A stretch of DNA of 64,000 nucleotides. Source: Pseudopyrenochaeta lycopersici. Lineage: Eukaryota > Ascomycota > Dothideomycetes > Pleosporales > Pseudopyrenochaetaceae. Shown here in pieces: positions 1 through 11,290 of this stretch; within the stretch, counting starts at the first letter, position 1, and each line of letters starts with the position of its first letter. The notes below the pieces were generated by a model. It ran no database searches. It worked only from the letters and a program-made list of their open reading frames with translations, and was not told where the DNA came from. The DNA lies in contig NHZP01000069.1 in NCBI GenBank assembly GCA_003313425.1, forward strand, positions 1-64,000, written 5' to 3'. The position numbers and the translations under genes were made by a program.

Positions 1-1709
1 AGATAGCTATATTAAAAGTAAAGCTATAACTTATCTTAAAAAGAAAACTTTAGTAGATAATAGTAGTAAATAAAAAATTAAGAGAGATAGTAACTTATAA
101 AGTTACTACTAGCTATAGCCTAGCTTTTAAATTATACTAAGTTAGACTAGATATCTTTAGAATAGCTACTTATAATATTATATTAAGACTACTTTAGTTA
201 AGATACTATAATCTAGTAATTAACTAAGTAAAATAAAGAGTATCTATACGTGCTAAAGACTATATAAGAATACTTATATAATAGTTATATACTTTAGTAG
301 ATAAAAAAGTAATAATAAATATTAAACTTTTATAAGAAGCGAAATAAGAGCTACTTTATTAGTAGCTAGTAGAAAATACTAAAAAAAATAAGAAGTTAGT
401 TACTACTTCTAAAATTCTAAAGGAATATAAAGAATTTAGAGATATATTTACTAAAATGATAAAAAAAATAGTACTACTAAAATATTAACTACAAGATTAT
501 AAAATGGAACTTATAAAAAGTAAGTAGCTTAAGTTTATACTAATATATTACTTTAGTAACTATAAATTAGGCGTTCTAAAAAAATATATTAATAAAAATT
601 TAGTAAAACGTTTTATTAAGAAATCTAAGTTTCTAGTATAATACTTTATCTTATTTATACTAAAAAAAGATAAAGTACTAAAGTTATATATTAATTATAG
701 GAAGCTAAATAATATTACTAAAAAAAACTACTACTTACTACTTAATATATAAGAATTACGTAATAGACTAATAAGAGCTTAATACTTTTCTATATTAGAT
801 CTAAGAAGAGCGTATAACTTTATTAGAAGGAAAGAAAAAAAATAATAAAAAACTACTTTTAAGGTATAATATAAATATTATAAATATATAGTAATACTAT
901 TTAGCTTAATAAATATACTAGTAATATACTAAGACTTAATAAATAATATCTTAGTAGAATATCTTAATAAATAATATCTTAGTAGAATATCTTAATATAT
1001 ATACTATAGCTTACTTAGATAATATTTTAGTTTACTTAGAAAATATAGATAAATATTAAGACTATATTAAGAAAGTACTATAATAACTAAGAGACTACTA
1101 CTTAGAGTTAAAACTAAAAAAGTATAAATTTTATAAAAAAAAAGTAAAATTCTTAAGATATATAGTTAGAAGATAAGACGTATAGATTAGTAAATTTAAG
1201 ATTAAGATAATCTAAGAATAAAAAATACTATAAATAATTAAAGATATCTAGCTATTTTTAGAATTTATTAACTTTAATTAATAGTTTATTAAAAACTTCT
1301 CTAAAATTATAGTACTCTTAATAAAACTAATAAAGAAAAAAGAAAAATAAGACTAGAATAAAGAATAGTAATAAGCTTTTAAAATATTAAAAGAAGTATA
1401 TATAGCTAAACTAGTACGTATATTATTTACTAGTAAGTAACTACTAAAGATTAAAATAGATATATTAGATCTTATAATTAGAGTAGTAGCCTTATAAAGA
1501 AAAGATAGAAATAGTACTTTATAGTATATTACTTATAAAAGTTCTTATATATAAAAGAATAATATAATATTTATAATGAAGAACTTGTAGTTATTATTAA
1601 TATACTATAATATTAGAGAGTATATATAAAAAGTTACTTAGAACTTACTATTTATATAAACTACTAAAACCTAATATACTTTATAATAATAAAATAGCTT
1701 AACTATAAA
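1..1709 (+). pseudogene. Ty3/gypsy pol relic (reverse transcriptase-RNase H), heavily RIP-mutated
   Basis: Conceptual translation of the plus strand, read through many TAA/TAG codons, gives Ty3/gypsy reverse transcriptase: a YINYRKLNN block near 690-720, an LDLRRAYNFI block near 798-830, the catalytic loop as YLDN at 1012-1023, then a KKVKFLRYIV block near 1135-1170 and an RNase H-like tail to about 1700. The sequence is almost entirely A/T-rich trinucleotides with CA and TG nearly gone, the pattern expected of RIP. A 28-bp tandem duplication (935-990) also breaks the frame. Integrase is absent: the RNase H tail runs directly into an LTR at 1710, so this is best read as an older element interrupted by the next one. 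The left end lies outside the window. It is non-functional. Confidence 0.85.
935..990. repeat. 28-bp tandem duplication inside gypsy RT
   Basis: Two adjacent identical 28-bp units (935-962 and 963-990) lie inside the reverse transcriptase relic. Because 28 is not a multiple of three, the duplication adds a frameshift on top of the nonsense mutations. Confidence 0.85.
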
Positions 1710-1940
1710 TATAATAAAGTATTATAAATCTAAACTTTAGTATTATAGTATAGTTAGGCTAGACTTTTTTAGGGGCTAGCGCGTAATATTATAGACTTAC
1801 TTAAAACCTATACTAGCTACGTAAAGTAGAGATAATAAGTATTATTTTCTCTTATAGCTAAGTAATAGTAATATAGAACTATCTTTTTACTATTATTTAT
1901 AGTATAAAGTAAGTACTATTACCTAAAACTATATATTATA
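1710..1940 (+). mobile_element. Gypsy family B LTR (RIP-mutated copy)
   Basis: These 231 bp align base for base with the much less mutated solo LTR at 32206-32436, differing almost only by C-to-T and G-to-A changes (TGTAACG...CGTTACA there, TATAATA...TATTATA here). The sequence that follows (1941-2260) has a gag-like open frame, so this is probably a 5' LTR whose element was inserted into the older gypsy relic at 1-1709. No matching target duplication could be identified on the visible side. Confidence 0.8.
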
Positions 1941-2260
1941 TAATAATACTTCTCTATATAATAGTCTAGAGATAGTTCCTTCTACGTAATCTAGTAAATA
2001 GGCTGCCTCTACTAGTAAGACGCCTAACCCTCCTATTAAAGTTAACCTACAGGTAAATAAAGAACTACTAACTCTTAGCGTAAGTATACTTTTAACTCTT
2101 AAGGAGCGTATTTTAGCTACTAAAAAGAGACGTAATAAGCTTTAAACGCTTTTACGCTTACGCGTAATTAAGGAGGAAATTATATAGCTAGAAAGTATTA
2201 AATATAACTTTACTTTAGCTTTATTAGTAAATCGAACTCCTAAAGTTTAGGTTATAGAGG
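1941..2260 (+). pseudogene. 5' end of gag-like ORF of gypsy family B, truncated
   Basis: Just inside the family B LTR, one plus-strand frame stays coherent for about 105 codons. It is broken only by TAA/TAG codons that fit RIP of glutamine codons. The N-terminal part is rich in S, T and P; the part near 2100-2200 is rich in K, R, E and L (LKERILATKKRR...), suggesting a coiled coil, as is common in the N-terminal half of gypsy Gag. It stops at 2260 where gypsy A-1 begins. Assignment as gag is inferred from position and composition; no zinc knuckle is reached. Confidence 0.45.
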
Positions 2261-3333
2261 TGTAATAGGCTGCGCCCTTTAAGCAGGAGAGGCTTCGCTA
2301 CTATCTGTTAGGGTTCAATCCTTTCAGGTTACTAGACGCAGGTGAAAGGGTTCAATCCTTCCAAGTTACTAGACGCAGGTGAAAGGTAACGATCCTGCCA
2401 AGTTACTGGACGCAGGTGAAAGGTAACTGTTACCTCTTACCTTTCACCAAGCTAGGTAACTGGATCGGGACTAGCCTGCTCTAGCTCATGTATATAGGCA
2501 GCACCTCTCCCCCGAAGGTGAGAGGTATCTGCTATTTTGTCCATTTCCTTTTAAATTGAGTTTCTTCAACTAAGACCGTCCCAACTGTGCGTGTTGACTG
2601 CCTTACACTATCGCACAGGGAAAGAACTCCTTAATCTCCTCTGCCCCCTTTTCTTACCAGCTCGTACAAGTTAGCAGCTAGAGGAGCACGTTCCTCTTTA
2701 CTCGTACGAACATATATATATATCCTCTAAGGATACCTGTAACCTCTTCTCTATCTTTCTCCTTCTGTAGTATAGGACAAATGCACACTCGTTAGCTAGG
2801 CCTCTTCGCCCGTAACATAAGGAGAAAGATTAACAACTAAAAAAAATAATAATAGACGGACACTAAGGGCCCTTAAACTAACAAGCGTACGAGCTATAAT
2901 AACAAGAGTACTAGATGCAGATGACAGGAGCCTTAGGATAGCAGCAACACTAGCTGCACCAGCACGCACCTCAGCAACACCAGTTGCATTAGCACGACCC
3001 CTAATAACCACGTAATAACTAACCCTTAGCAGAAGATCTATTAGTAATAGTTAACTCCTTATAAGACAGCCTTAATAAGTTAGCTAGTTAATAGGAGAGC
3101 TAGCTATACAAGTTATTACAGAACTAAGTTTAAGAGCTAAAGAACTTAGTTACTAAATTAAGTAGTACACAGATAGTACGTACAGTCTCTACCCCCTTTT
3201 TAATAGAATAGCAAGACTCTCCTATATAAGAGATTAGGAAACTAAAACTACTAAATATAAAAGTCTTTAAGAAAGGCTTATATAAGTAATATCTTTAATA
3301 GAAAATTAAGGTCTAAGTAAAGCTGTATAGAGA
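2261..3333 (+). mobile_element. Gypsy A-1: 5' LTR plus about 0.5 kb of internal region, truncated
   Basis: The 5' LTR occupies 2261-2305 and 2613-2817 (250 bp once the solo LTR at 2306-2607 is removed). It matches the 5' and 3' LTRs of gypsy A-2 (18448-24044 and 30273-30522). The internal part, 2818-3333, matches 24045-24555 of copy A-2, which is the leader and start of gag. It stops abruptly at 3333, where reverse-oriented copia-1 starts. The rest of the element is not found on the far side of copia-1, so it has been deleted or recombined away. RIP changes are present but milder than in the first 2 kb. Confidence 0.88.
2306..2607. mobile_element. Solo LTR (family C) nested in gypsy A-1 LTR, not RIP-mutated
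   Basis: A 302-bp TG...CA segment (TGTTAGGG...CCTTACA) interrupts the gypsy A-1 LTR and is flanked by a perfect 5-bp target duplication, CTATC, at 2301-2305 and 2608-2612. Removing it with one copy of CTATC restores the LTR seen at 23822-24044 and 30273-30522. It carries a short internal direct repeat, GGTTACTAGACGCAGGTGAA or a near variant, three times near 2327-2422. Unlike everything around it, it keeps CA and TG dinucleotides, so it is either younger than the RIP of its host or too short or unique to be hit. Confidence 0.9.
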
Positions 3334-3496
3334 TGTCAGAATTTTAATCAATGTGTTAGTCAGAAAATCAATTATTGATTTATTGTTGTTCTGTCTATTC
3401 TTTTTTATAGCTCCTCTGCTTCTAGAGGTTATGTAGATCGCAATAGTTATTAGTCCTACTATTTATTACTCTTTCCTTATATTTAATAATCTAACA
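3334..3496 (-). repeat. copia-1 3' LTR
   Basis: 163-bp LTR in reverse orientation, homologous to 8400-8562 and to the copia-3 3' LTR at 32035-32199. It is moderately RIP-mutated. Confidence 0.88.
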
Positions 3497-6400
3497 TACT
3501 CCCTTAGCTTAGAGTAATCTTCTAAGCTGTTAAAAACTTATATCTTATGTAATTATTAGATCCTCTATTTAAGTCTGTATATCTTTAAGTTTTAACTCTT
3601 TTACTAAGGCCAGTTTCTTATTTACTAGTCCTAATTAATTAAGAAAGTTCTCCTTTTTATTTAAGGGCAGCGCTTTAGTAAGTCTATCTACTATTATTTA
3701 CGAGAACTTTACGTATTTAACTTAAATTCGTCTAAGTAATACTTCCTATTATAGCTAGTAATTATAGATATCTATATATTAAAGTTTAGTTTAGAGTTTT
3801 ACAATCTCTTCTATTATAAGTTAAATTATCTATATATTATTATATTAAATTATAATAGTTAACTCTAGTAATAATATCTAGAGCTCCTTAAGAAGCCGCA
3901 AGGTAAAGATAGCTTCCTTTACTACTTAGGAGAGTGCGAGCAGTTCTACTTTAGTTATTAAGGTAGTAACTGTATCCTATTTACTTACTCTCTAGGTAAT
4001 AAGACTACTAAATAGCTTAATTACATAACCTTGCAAACTCTTTCTATTAACTATGTTATTAGTAAATAATATATTACTAGCTACTTTAAGCTTATTACCT
4101 CCTCCTAATTATAGTGCTCATAATTTTATCGCTGTAAGGTAGAGCAGGACTCTATCAGCAGCCTCCTAATACTCTATACTAGAGTTAACGAGGAAGCGTG
4201 TAAGGCGCGATGTTACGAAGGCGATATCTAGTTGTGTTGTAATAGCAGTAAATAGTAAGGAACTAATCTTACGCTAGTATTTATTAACTTCTACTAGTAA
4301 TGCTAATCCCTTACGTAGCTAGAGTTTAACGCTTACTATTAGAGTATTATGTTAGATATCTTTCCTATCTATAAGTCTACTAATTTTATTAGTATAAGCT
4401 AACTAGGAGAGTTAAATTAATTATTATTCTTAGTCTCTAATAACTTTAACGCTAAGGAACTATTATAAGTCTTCCCCCCCTATAAAGGTATATCTTTCTT
4501 AAAGAGCCTTAATAGCTTATTAAGCTTCTACCTCCTTCTTCTAGTAATAGGCTAAGATAATATTATTAACGTAAAAGAAAATAATAATACTATCCTTAAT
4601 TATGTAGCAGCCCTTATATAGTACTTATTTAAAGCCTAGTTTAGTAAGAGTTAAGATAAATTCTTTCTACTATAGAAGCAGTAAAATTTAAAGACTGTAA
4701 AGTGCCTTTTTAAGCTTAAGGATTATTCTAGGCTTCTAGTATCCTCGTAGCATTCTTATATAGATTTCTCTATCTATAGTTATATACACGAATGCGTTAG
4801 TAACGTCGTACTATTTAAGTTTAAGGTTAAACTTAGCAGTAATTACTATAAGCATCTAAAAAGACCTGCTAGCTAACGTAGCTGCGTATGTGTCTTATAA
4901 CGTAATATTTTGTTACTAATTACTATAAATAATAAGTTATGCTTTATATTTAATAAGGCGATAGTGTTTATCTAATTTATAGGTATACACCTACATACAG
5001 TCTAATATTTAGTAACCTCTCCGTTTAATAAGAGTAATTAGCACTTTAGCCTAGGACTTTATATATTTATAGCTCCTTAGTTATTCTTATTTAGCTTCCT
5101 TAAATATTTCGTACAGAGGATAATCTTTAAGCTTTAAGTAAGTTATTAGCAGAGGTAGTAATTAGTTTTAGTAAAGCTTTACCCCCTTTTCTAGTATTCT
5201 CTTTAGCTGTACCTTATTAATAGGCTTACCTTCGTGTTCCCCTACATGCCCTGCTTAAGTGCTAGCTATAAATACTACTACCTATAGTTCTATTTTTAAT
5301 AAGCTATATATTATTATACTATTAGCTTTAAGTTCGTTAGCCTACGCCTAGCTAAGGATAGCTATAGGTAGTAGAGTATCTAGCGGCGTTAGGTATAAGT
5401 CTATTACTTTTCTACTTTAGTAACCTCTTAACTTTTAACCTTATAGACTTAAACTCTCTCCTAATATTATATTATCTTTGTAGAATAACCTAGTCTTAGG
5501 CTGTTCCTGTCGCGGTAGTATAGGTAGTTTAATTATTTTTACCTATATTACAATCTCGTGTAGGGTATTATGCATAAGGTTATCTATAAGGTCTTTTATT
5601 TTACTGCTAAATGCTACGCTTTTATTAAAGACTATATCTCTTTTACTAATAACTTTAGCTAGTAATAGGATCTAAACTTAGTAGATATTTATAGATTAAT
5701 AGCTAATAAGATAGCTAATCTAGGCCTTTAGATCTAAGCGTTATAGTCGCAACTTTCCTTAGTAGGTATTATTAGTTATTATAAATTCCTTACAGCTATA
5801 TACTTTAAGATAAGCTTAGTTTAGTTTCTATAGTCTAGTAATAATACTATTTATAGCAGCGACCCTTATAAAGAATATCTTATATAGGCTTTTCTAGTAG
5901 TTTAAGTAGTTTAGCGTTCTATTATAAAGGTATACTACTACTCTTATAATTTCTAGCTATAGTTCCTAGGAGAGATTAGTATCTAGCCGTATCGCACGTA
6001 CCTTTTCTTTTATTACACCCCCTAAGCGTTCTCCTCTACTATTCTATAATTAGGTATTAGGAGCAGAAGGCTTAACCTTTATACCTTTTAACGTGCACTA
6101 TCTCTTAACTTCTAGCTTAACAGTTACTATCTTATTATCTATCTTAATAACTTTTATAGAAATATTAAACTACGTATAGAGGAAGTAAGTAAAATTATCT
6201 AGTAACTAAATAATAAATTATACTAGTCTATTATTAATAAATTAGAGATCCTAGTTATATACTAAGAATTAGTTAGTAATAAGTATTTAGCTCTTTTCCT
6301 TTATATAGCTCCTAACTTTATAGTTGTAAAAGTTAATTATAATTCGTTCTCTTAGTCCTTCTTTGCTTAGTTAAGGTTCTCTACAGATCCTACGCTTTAA

Positions 6401-8399
6401 TTTAGCTCTTCTACATGCGTCGCACTTAACTGTAGTAACGCCTTTAATGCGCACCCCCTCAGATTATTAGACTAGGTATTTAATCGCTGTAGGCCCTAGG
6501 TGCCCTAGGCGCTTATACTATAGTATTACACTTACTCTTTATAGCGCCTACTTAGTTTAAGAGTTAAATTAGGTATAAAAGGCACTGTTATTTGCATCTA
6601 AATACTTAAGTACCTATTAGTTATATGCTTCTGTTAGGTATGCGATAATTAAGTTGTCCTATCTCTGTAGTGTTGTTAGCTCTTATTTATTATCCTACTA
6701 GATCTCCTGTCTTCTAAGTAGTCTAAATAACACTAGGTTACAGAGGAGGTTAGGACACTAAGCTACGTTATTAAGCCTTAGAGTATGCTTTCTTTCTGCT
6801 CCTTAGGTTTTAACGTACACTGTCCTATAGCCTTTAATCTAGACTTATGTATTACCTGCCTAAATACAGTCTCCTATTACTAGCTCGCGAAGGTATTTAA
6901 TTTAATTAATGTTATTATAGATGTGTACAGTTAAGCTAGAGTTAAAGATAAATGCATTCTTAAGTAGGTATTCTTAACTACTAGCATTAAACATTAATAC
7001 AGCTATAACTACTTTAGTAGTTACTATAATATAACCTTCTAGTTAATCTGTTAATAGGTTAAGAGTTTATAATATTTTAATACGCGGCGTAATTAATCGC
7101 GATACAGAGGAAAGGCGCGGTTTTTTAGTCTCTAGGCTTAATTCCTATATCGCCCTCTATAAGTTATTCTTATTATTAATTTTATACTATACTAGTTTAG
7201 TAATACTTTAATTTAGCTTAAACTACTTAGGTGCCTTATTAGTATATACGTAGTAATAGTCTAATAAGTTATAGCGCTGTCTATAAGTAGGATAATTATC
7301 TCTAGCTACTACTATATTCCTAATTAGGAACTACTTAGATTTAGTTATTTAACTATTATATTTTTATTTCTACCTAGGTTTCCTCTAGCTACCCTATAAG
7401 AGGGTAGATAGCGCTCTTTCTAATATACTTAGGGCGTCCCTATTTTATATGCCCTAAACAGATGTACTATTAGAGACGTATAATACTTCTCCTACAGTAA
7501 AAGCGCTCTTCTGCGTACCTTTTAATAGGTAGGATAGGCTTATATAGTTGCGGAAGAGTTTTATTATCTTCTTCCTATTAATAGTTATTCTATTATATCT
7601 AGGACTAGAGAAGGTAGCTACCTATATTAGGGCTACTTTTAAGATAGCGCCTAGGAAGTTATTTTTTATATCTTCTATTTACAGTACCTTACTAACCTTT
7701 AGGGTTTTAGCTTAAGTTACTACTTAATTATACTTAGTTAGCTATATTTCCTAATTACTTAGGGTTCTTATTAGCTTAAGTACAGCGTAGTACTTCTCTT
7801 ATACTTTAGTTTATTCTTCTTATAGGTTAATACCTACTATCTCCTAGAGGGAGGTTACCTATTCCTAGACTAACTTACCTAACTTACAGTAGCTTAGTTA
7901 TAGATAAGGTAAGATAGTAGCTAGTATATACTTAATTAGCTTCTTATACTTTATCCTTTCTTCTTAATATTCCTTATCTAAGAGCTTATATAATTTAAAG
8001 TGTGTCTTATAGTTATCGCGGTCCTCTTTATATACTTCCTGTCTACTCTAGAAGAGTTTAGAGGTCCTTATTAAAATAGTAGTAGAAAGAATCTCCTCTT
8101 ATTATATTAGTTACGTGTTTCTACGCGTTTAAGAGCTTAACATAGTGCTCCTTACTAAAACTATTACTGCAGGTTAATATTTAGCAATATTTAGTAATTA
8201 TAGAACTATTAGCTTCTATTTTAGTTCTTTAGTACCTTCTAAGTTAATAAGAGGCTAGTTCCTTAATAATTCGCACTTTATCTTAAACTAGCAGTACTAG
8301 GCCGTCCAGCTGTTATAATTAGTTAGGACAACAGTCGCGTCCCTTGTGCTTAGGGTTGCTATTATTTTAGTGTGTAATTAAAGCAGTAAGACTCTTAAT

Positions 8400-8562
8400 T
8401 ATTAGAATTTTAATAAATATGTTAGTCAGAAAATTAATTATTAATTTATTATTATTCTATCTATTCTTTTTTATAGCTCCTCTGCTTCTGGAGGTTCTGT
8501 AGATCGCAATAGTTATTAGTTCTACTATTTATCGCTCTTTCCTTGTATTTAACAATCTAATA
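8400..8562 (-). repeat. copia-1 5' LTR
   Basis: 163-bp LTR in reverse orientation, the partner of 3334-3496. Just inside it, the minus strand reads ATTAAGAGTCTTACTGC, a leader block also found directly after the copia-2 5' LTR at 18697. That shared block probably contains the primer-binding region. Confidence 0.85.
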
Positions 8563-8629
8563 ATAGTTTATGTACGACCATCTATATAAGCAGCTCAGCG
8601 CAGCCTAGATAACAAATCCAGGCTCTATA

Positions 8630-8801
8630 CCTAGGCAACTCGTTATAAGCATAACTAGTTCAGCTCCTGTTCGCATACTAAAGTCTCTCTTAACTAATTA
8701 GAGAAGATATTATTACTAATAATTTCTGTTAGATTAGCTAAAAAGGGCTTTAGTATGCCATTAACTACTTAACTAGTTATTATTATAACGAGTTGCCTAG
8801 G
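8630..8801. mobile_element. Small foldback element (MITE-like), 54-bp inverted arms
   Basis: The arms 8630-8683 and 8748-8801 are imperfect inverted repeats, starting CCTAGGCAACTCGTTAT and ending with its complement, separated by 64 bp. The 172-bp unit has no coding capacity. A target duplication is not obvious. This is the size and form of a non-autonomous DNA transposon or foldback element. Part of the arm mismatch is C-to-T or G-to-A, in keeping with the RIP-damaged surroundings. Confidence 0.65.
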
Positions 8802-10845
8802 AATAGTTTAATTAGAGCCTATATTTATAGTAAAACAGTATCCCTTACCACAGCTCTACTACTAAGCTCTTATATCCCTATAATAGTTATAAAAGGTCTT
8901 ATCTAAGCTAAAGAGCTGTTATAATCCTGCCCTATACTCTATAGTAAACTATAGGCTAACCTAGTTTAGTTACACTTAATTATAAACCCCTATATTAAAG
9001 ATTGTATTTAGTGTTCTTTAAATAGGTACTCTGCAGCCTTACAGAGTGTAATTCTAAGTAGAGAATACTAAAGTGCTTCCTTATATACCTAATTTCTATT
9101 ATATTTTTAAATACCTAATACGCTTAGAATACTGTAAATCGTAATACTATTATATTATAGAAGCTGCATTTATTAATAAAATCTTAGCTTAGTATATCCT
9201 TTTAATTTTAGCAAGTACTTCTAAAGGTAAGAATAGATTAGGTACGTATAGGCTTCTTTTATAGACTCTATATATCTTTACTAGCTATTAGGATAATAGG
9301 ATAATTATAAAGCAAAGACTTACAGCCTGCGTGCACTTAAGATAGAGTACCTAGAGTAGAGAGGCTTTAATATGCCCTAAGGCTCTCTATGCAAGTATAG
9401 CCCTACACAATACTATCTTTACGTAAGTACGCAGCAGACGCTCTTATAGATTACGTGCTTATATATCACTTAATAAACTAAGTATAGTATCCTTTAATAC
9501 TAATACTGTTCTACATTAGTCTTCGTAGAGCGCATCTTAGGGTAATAGGTTTACAGGCTTTACGCTTAACGCCTTACCTTAGTCTTCTTAGGTTCGAAAA
9601 TAGCGGCATAACTATATGCAGTCGCTTCTCTATTTAGCCCCTTTAAAGAATTAAACGTTTATGTAGGCTTACGTGTTTACTAGGGTTAGGGCTCGTGCGC
9701 ATTTATAAGTATCTTAAGTAAGACGTACGCGTTAGCAGATATCCTTTCTTTATTCCGCACATACGCCAGACTTAGCAGTAATAACTCCCTTCGCTATATA
9801 AGCGCTGAGGAGTAGCTACTTTTTTTAGCGTTTATTAATTATCTAGTTAACAACTCTGTAAATAGCAGCTTCGTAAGACTAATAATATTAGCATTTCTAG
9901 CTACTTACTTACGTAATGCTTTATGCGGAGAAGTTATATCTTATTAATAACGCTGTGTTATTCTTAACAGCGCGATTAGCTAGTTACTGTTATTAATTCT
10001 ACAAATCTGCCCTCTATTATAGCCCTGCACTACGCATTTATTTAGTATACATACTAAGGAAGAGCCACTTAGCTAAGCGTGCGATTAGGCTACGTACAGA
10101 GGCGCGAGGGACTATAGCAGTAGAGTATTCCTCCTATTCCTTACAGCAGTTAACAGCGTACACTAATTTATACTAGCATATAGTAAAGATACATGTTTCT
10201 TGCTTTAAAAGCCCCTGGTTATACTAATATAGGCTTTACCTAGTATATATCTAGTGCTAAGCAGTAAAGCCTATCGCTAAACTAATTTACTAATAGAACC
10301 TTAGGCTACTATAAAACTAATAAAGTAAAGTTATCTGCGAAGCAAGAAAACTAGAAACTGCAACTACATCTTAGTGTATATACTTGCTTAAATTACTTGT
10401 TGTGACAATAAGTGATGTTTATAGCATAATGCAGGACAGTGCAATCAAACTAGCAAAATACGGAAGTCGCGTTCACTGTCAATATATTTTGCCATACAGT
10501 ATATACCCATGTCCTAAGGATTCTTAGAGAGTCAGGTGTTAACGCCTTACACTAGTGAATAAACAGATGCTAATTGTAAGTACGCTGCTCTCTACTTAGT
10601 ATTCTTAGTCGAAGTGCTTATAGTAAAGACTAGGAATTCCGGTCTAAAACCTTAAGCTGTCAGCAATAAAATAAGCTGGGCTCGAAGGAGTGATTTTAAT
10701 CTAAAAGATGGCCTATTCTGCCTGGTTACTTTCCTGTCTTAGCTTAATTCTTACTTAGTCTGTTTAGCGCCAATAGTCACAGAAGCAAATTTGATTTGGT
10801 TGCTGACTTCTCTGCTTAAACAAGTAAGCTAGTACATACAGCTCC
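8802..10845. other. AT-rich RIP-damaged stretch, no gene assigned
   Basis: No LTR, RNA gene or intact reading frame is visible. RIP-like TA enrichment continues to about 10350. Two coherent but stop-ridden frames hint at former coding sequence: one on the minus strand about 9250-8840 (stops all TAA/TAG, explicable as former glutamine codons) and one on the plus strand about 9500-10380. Neither could be tied to a family. From about 10380 to 10845 the composition returns towards normal. Confidence 0.5.
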
Positions 10846-10896
10846 TTGAAAGATCGCGTCGTCCTTCGTCTTTCAGAGCGCTTCGCAACACTCATT

Positions 10897-11290
10897 ATGC
10901 GCCTATACAACCTTCTCGTCATCGCTCTAGTGATTACTATAGTCCAAGCCGCATGTTACAAAATAACAACTGGCATATATAGTCAGAACATAGATAGCGC
11001 AGACGCAGCGGTCGACAAGCTCTGTAACTATAACTTAGCTGGCTACTTTACTAAAGGCTAGACTAAATACTATTATTTTTAGCTGCCTAAGAACAAGGTC
11101 GAACTCTAGGTTGGTTAGAAGGGCTGTGGCGGCCTAACACTAAACAGTAAGGACTGCAGGATGCGTCTTAAGAACGAAATAAATAGGTGTACTCTTAGTA
11201 GTAAAAATGTTGTAGCTAACTAGTACTTCTAGTAAGCACTCTTACTCCTTATTACACTTAGCAGAACCTTTAGACAGTTATCTAACCCTA
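10897..11290 (+). pseudogene. Degraded small secreted cysteine-containing protein gene
   Basis: The best start is the ATG at 10897, which gives a short basic N-terminus followed by a strongly hydrophobic stretch ending VQA, a typical signal peptide with cleavage before an early cysteine. Upstream Met/Leu codons in the same frame (from 10846) would spoil the signal. The mature part contains several cysteines, including a CGGL block near 11127. The open frame ends at a TAG at 11059-11061, but homology-like coding character continues in frame through further TAG codons to about 11290, so the gene is RIP-inactivated. It resembles fungal secreted cysteine-rich proteins in general form. I cannot name a family or function. 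Confidence 0.5.

Larger units (their letters stand above)
3334..8562 (-). mobile_element. Ty1/copia element copia-1, complete length, reverse orientation, RIP-mutated
   Basis: A 5.23-kb element in reverse orientation with LTRs of 163 bp at 3334-3496 (3' LTR) and 8400-8562 (5' LTR), beginning TGTCAGAATTTT and ending near AATCTAACA or AATCTAATA. A polypurine tract lies just inside the 3' LTR. The minus strand encodes in order a Gag start (STRDATVVLTNYNS near 8330), CCHC-type Gag, protease, integrase, RT and RNase H. All are riddled with stops. The RT catalytic box reads YVNN (4562-4573) in place of YVDD. It is the same family as copia-3. The 5-bp flanks (AGAGA on the left, ATAGT on the right) do not match, so at least one end has been rearranged. 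Confidence 0.9.

Noticed and set aside
2796..3011. Minus-strand 71-codon open frame
   Set aside because: It lies across the gypsy A LTR edge and leader; it is antisense to a known element and has no start context or domain.
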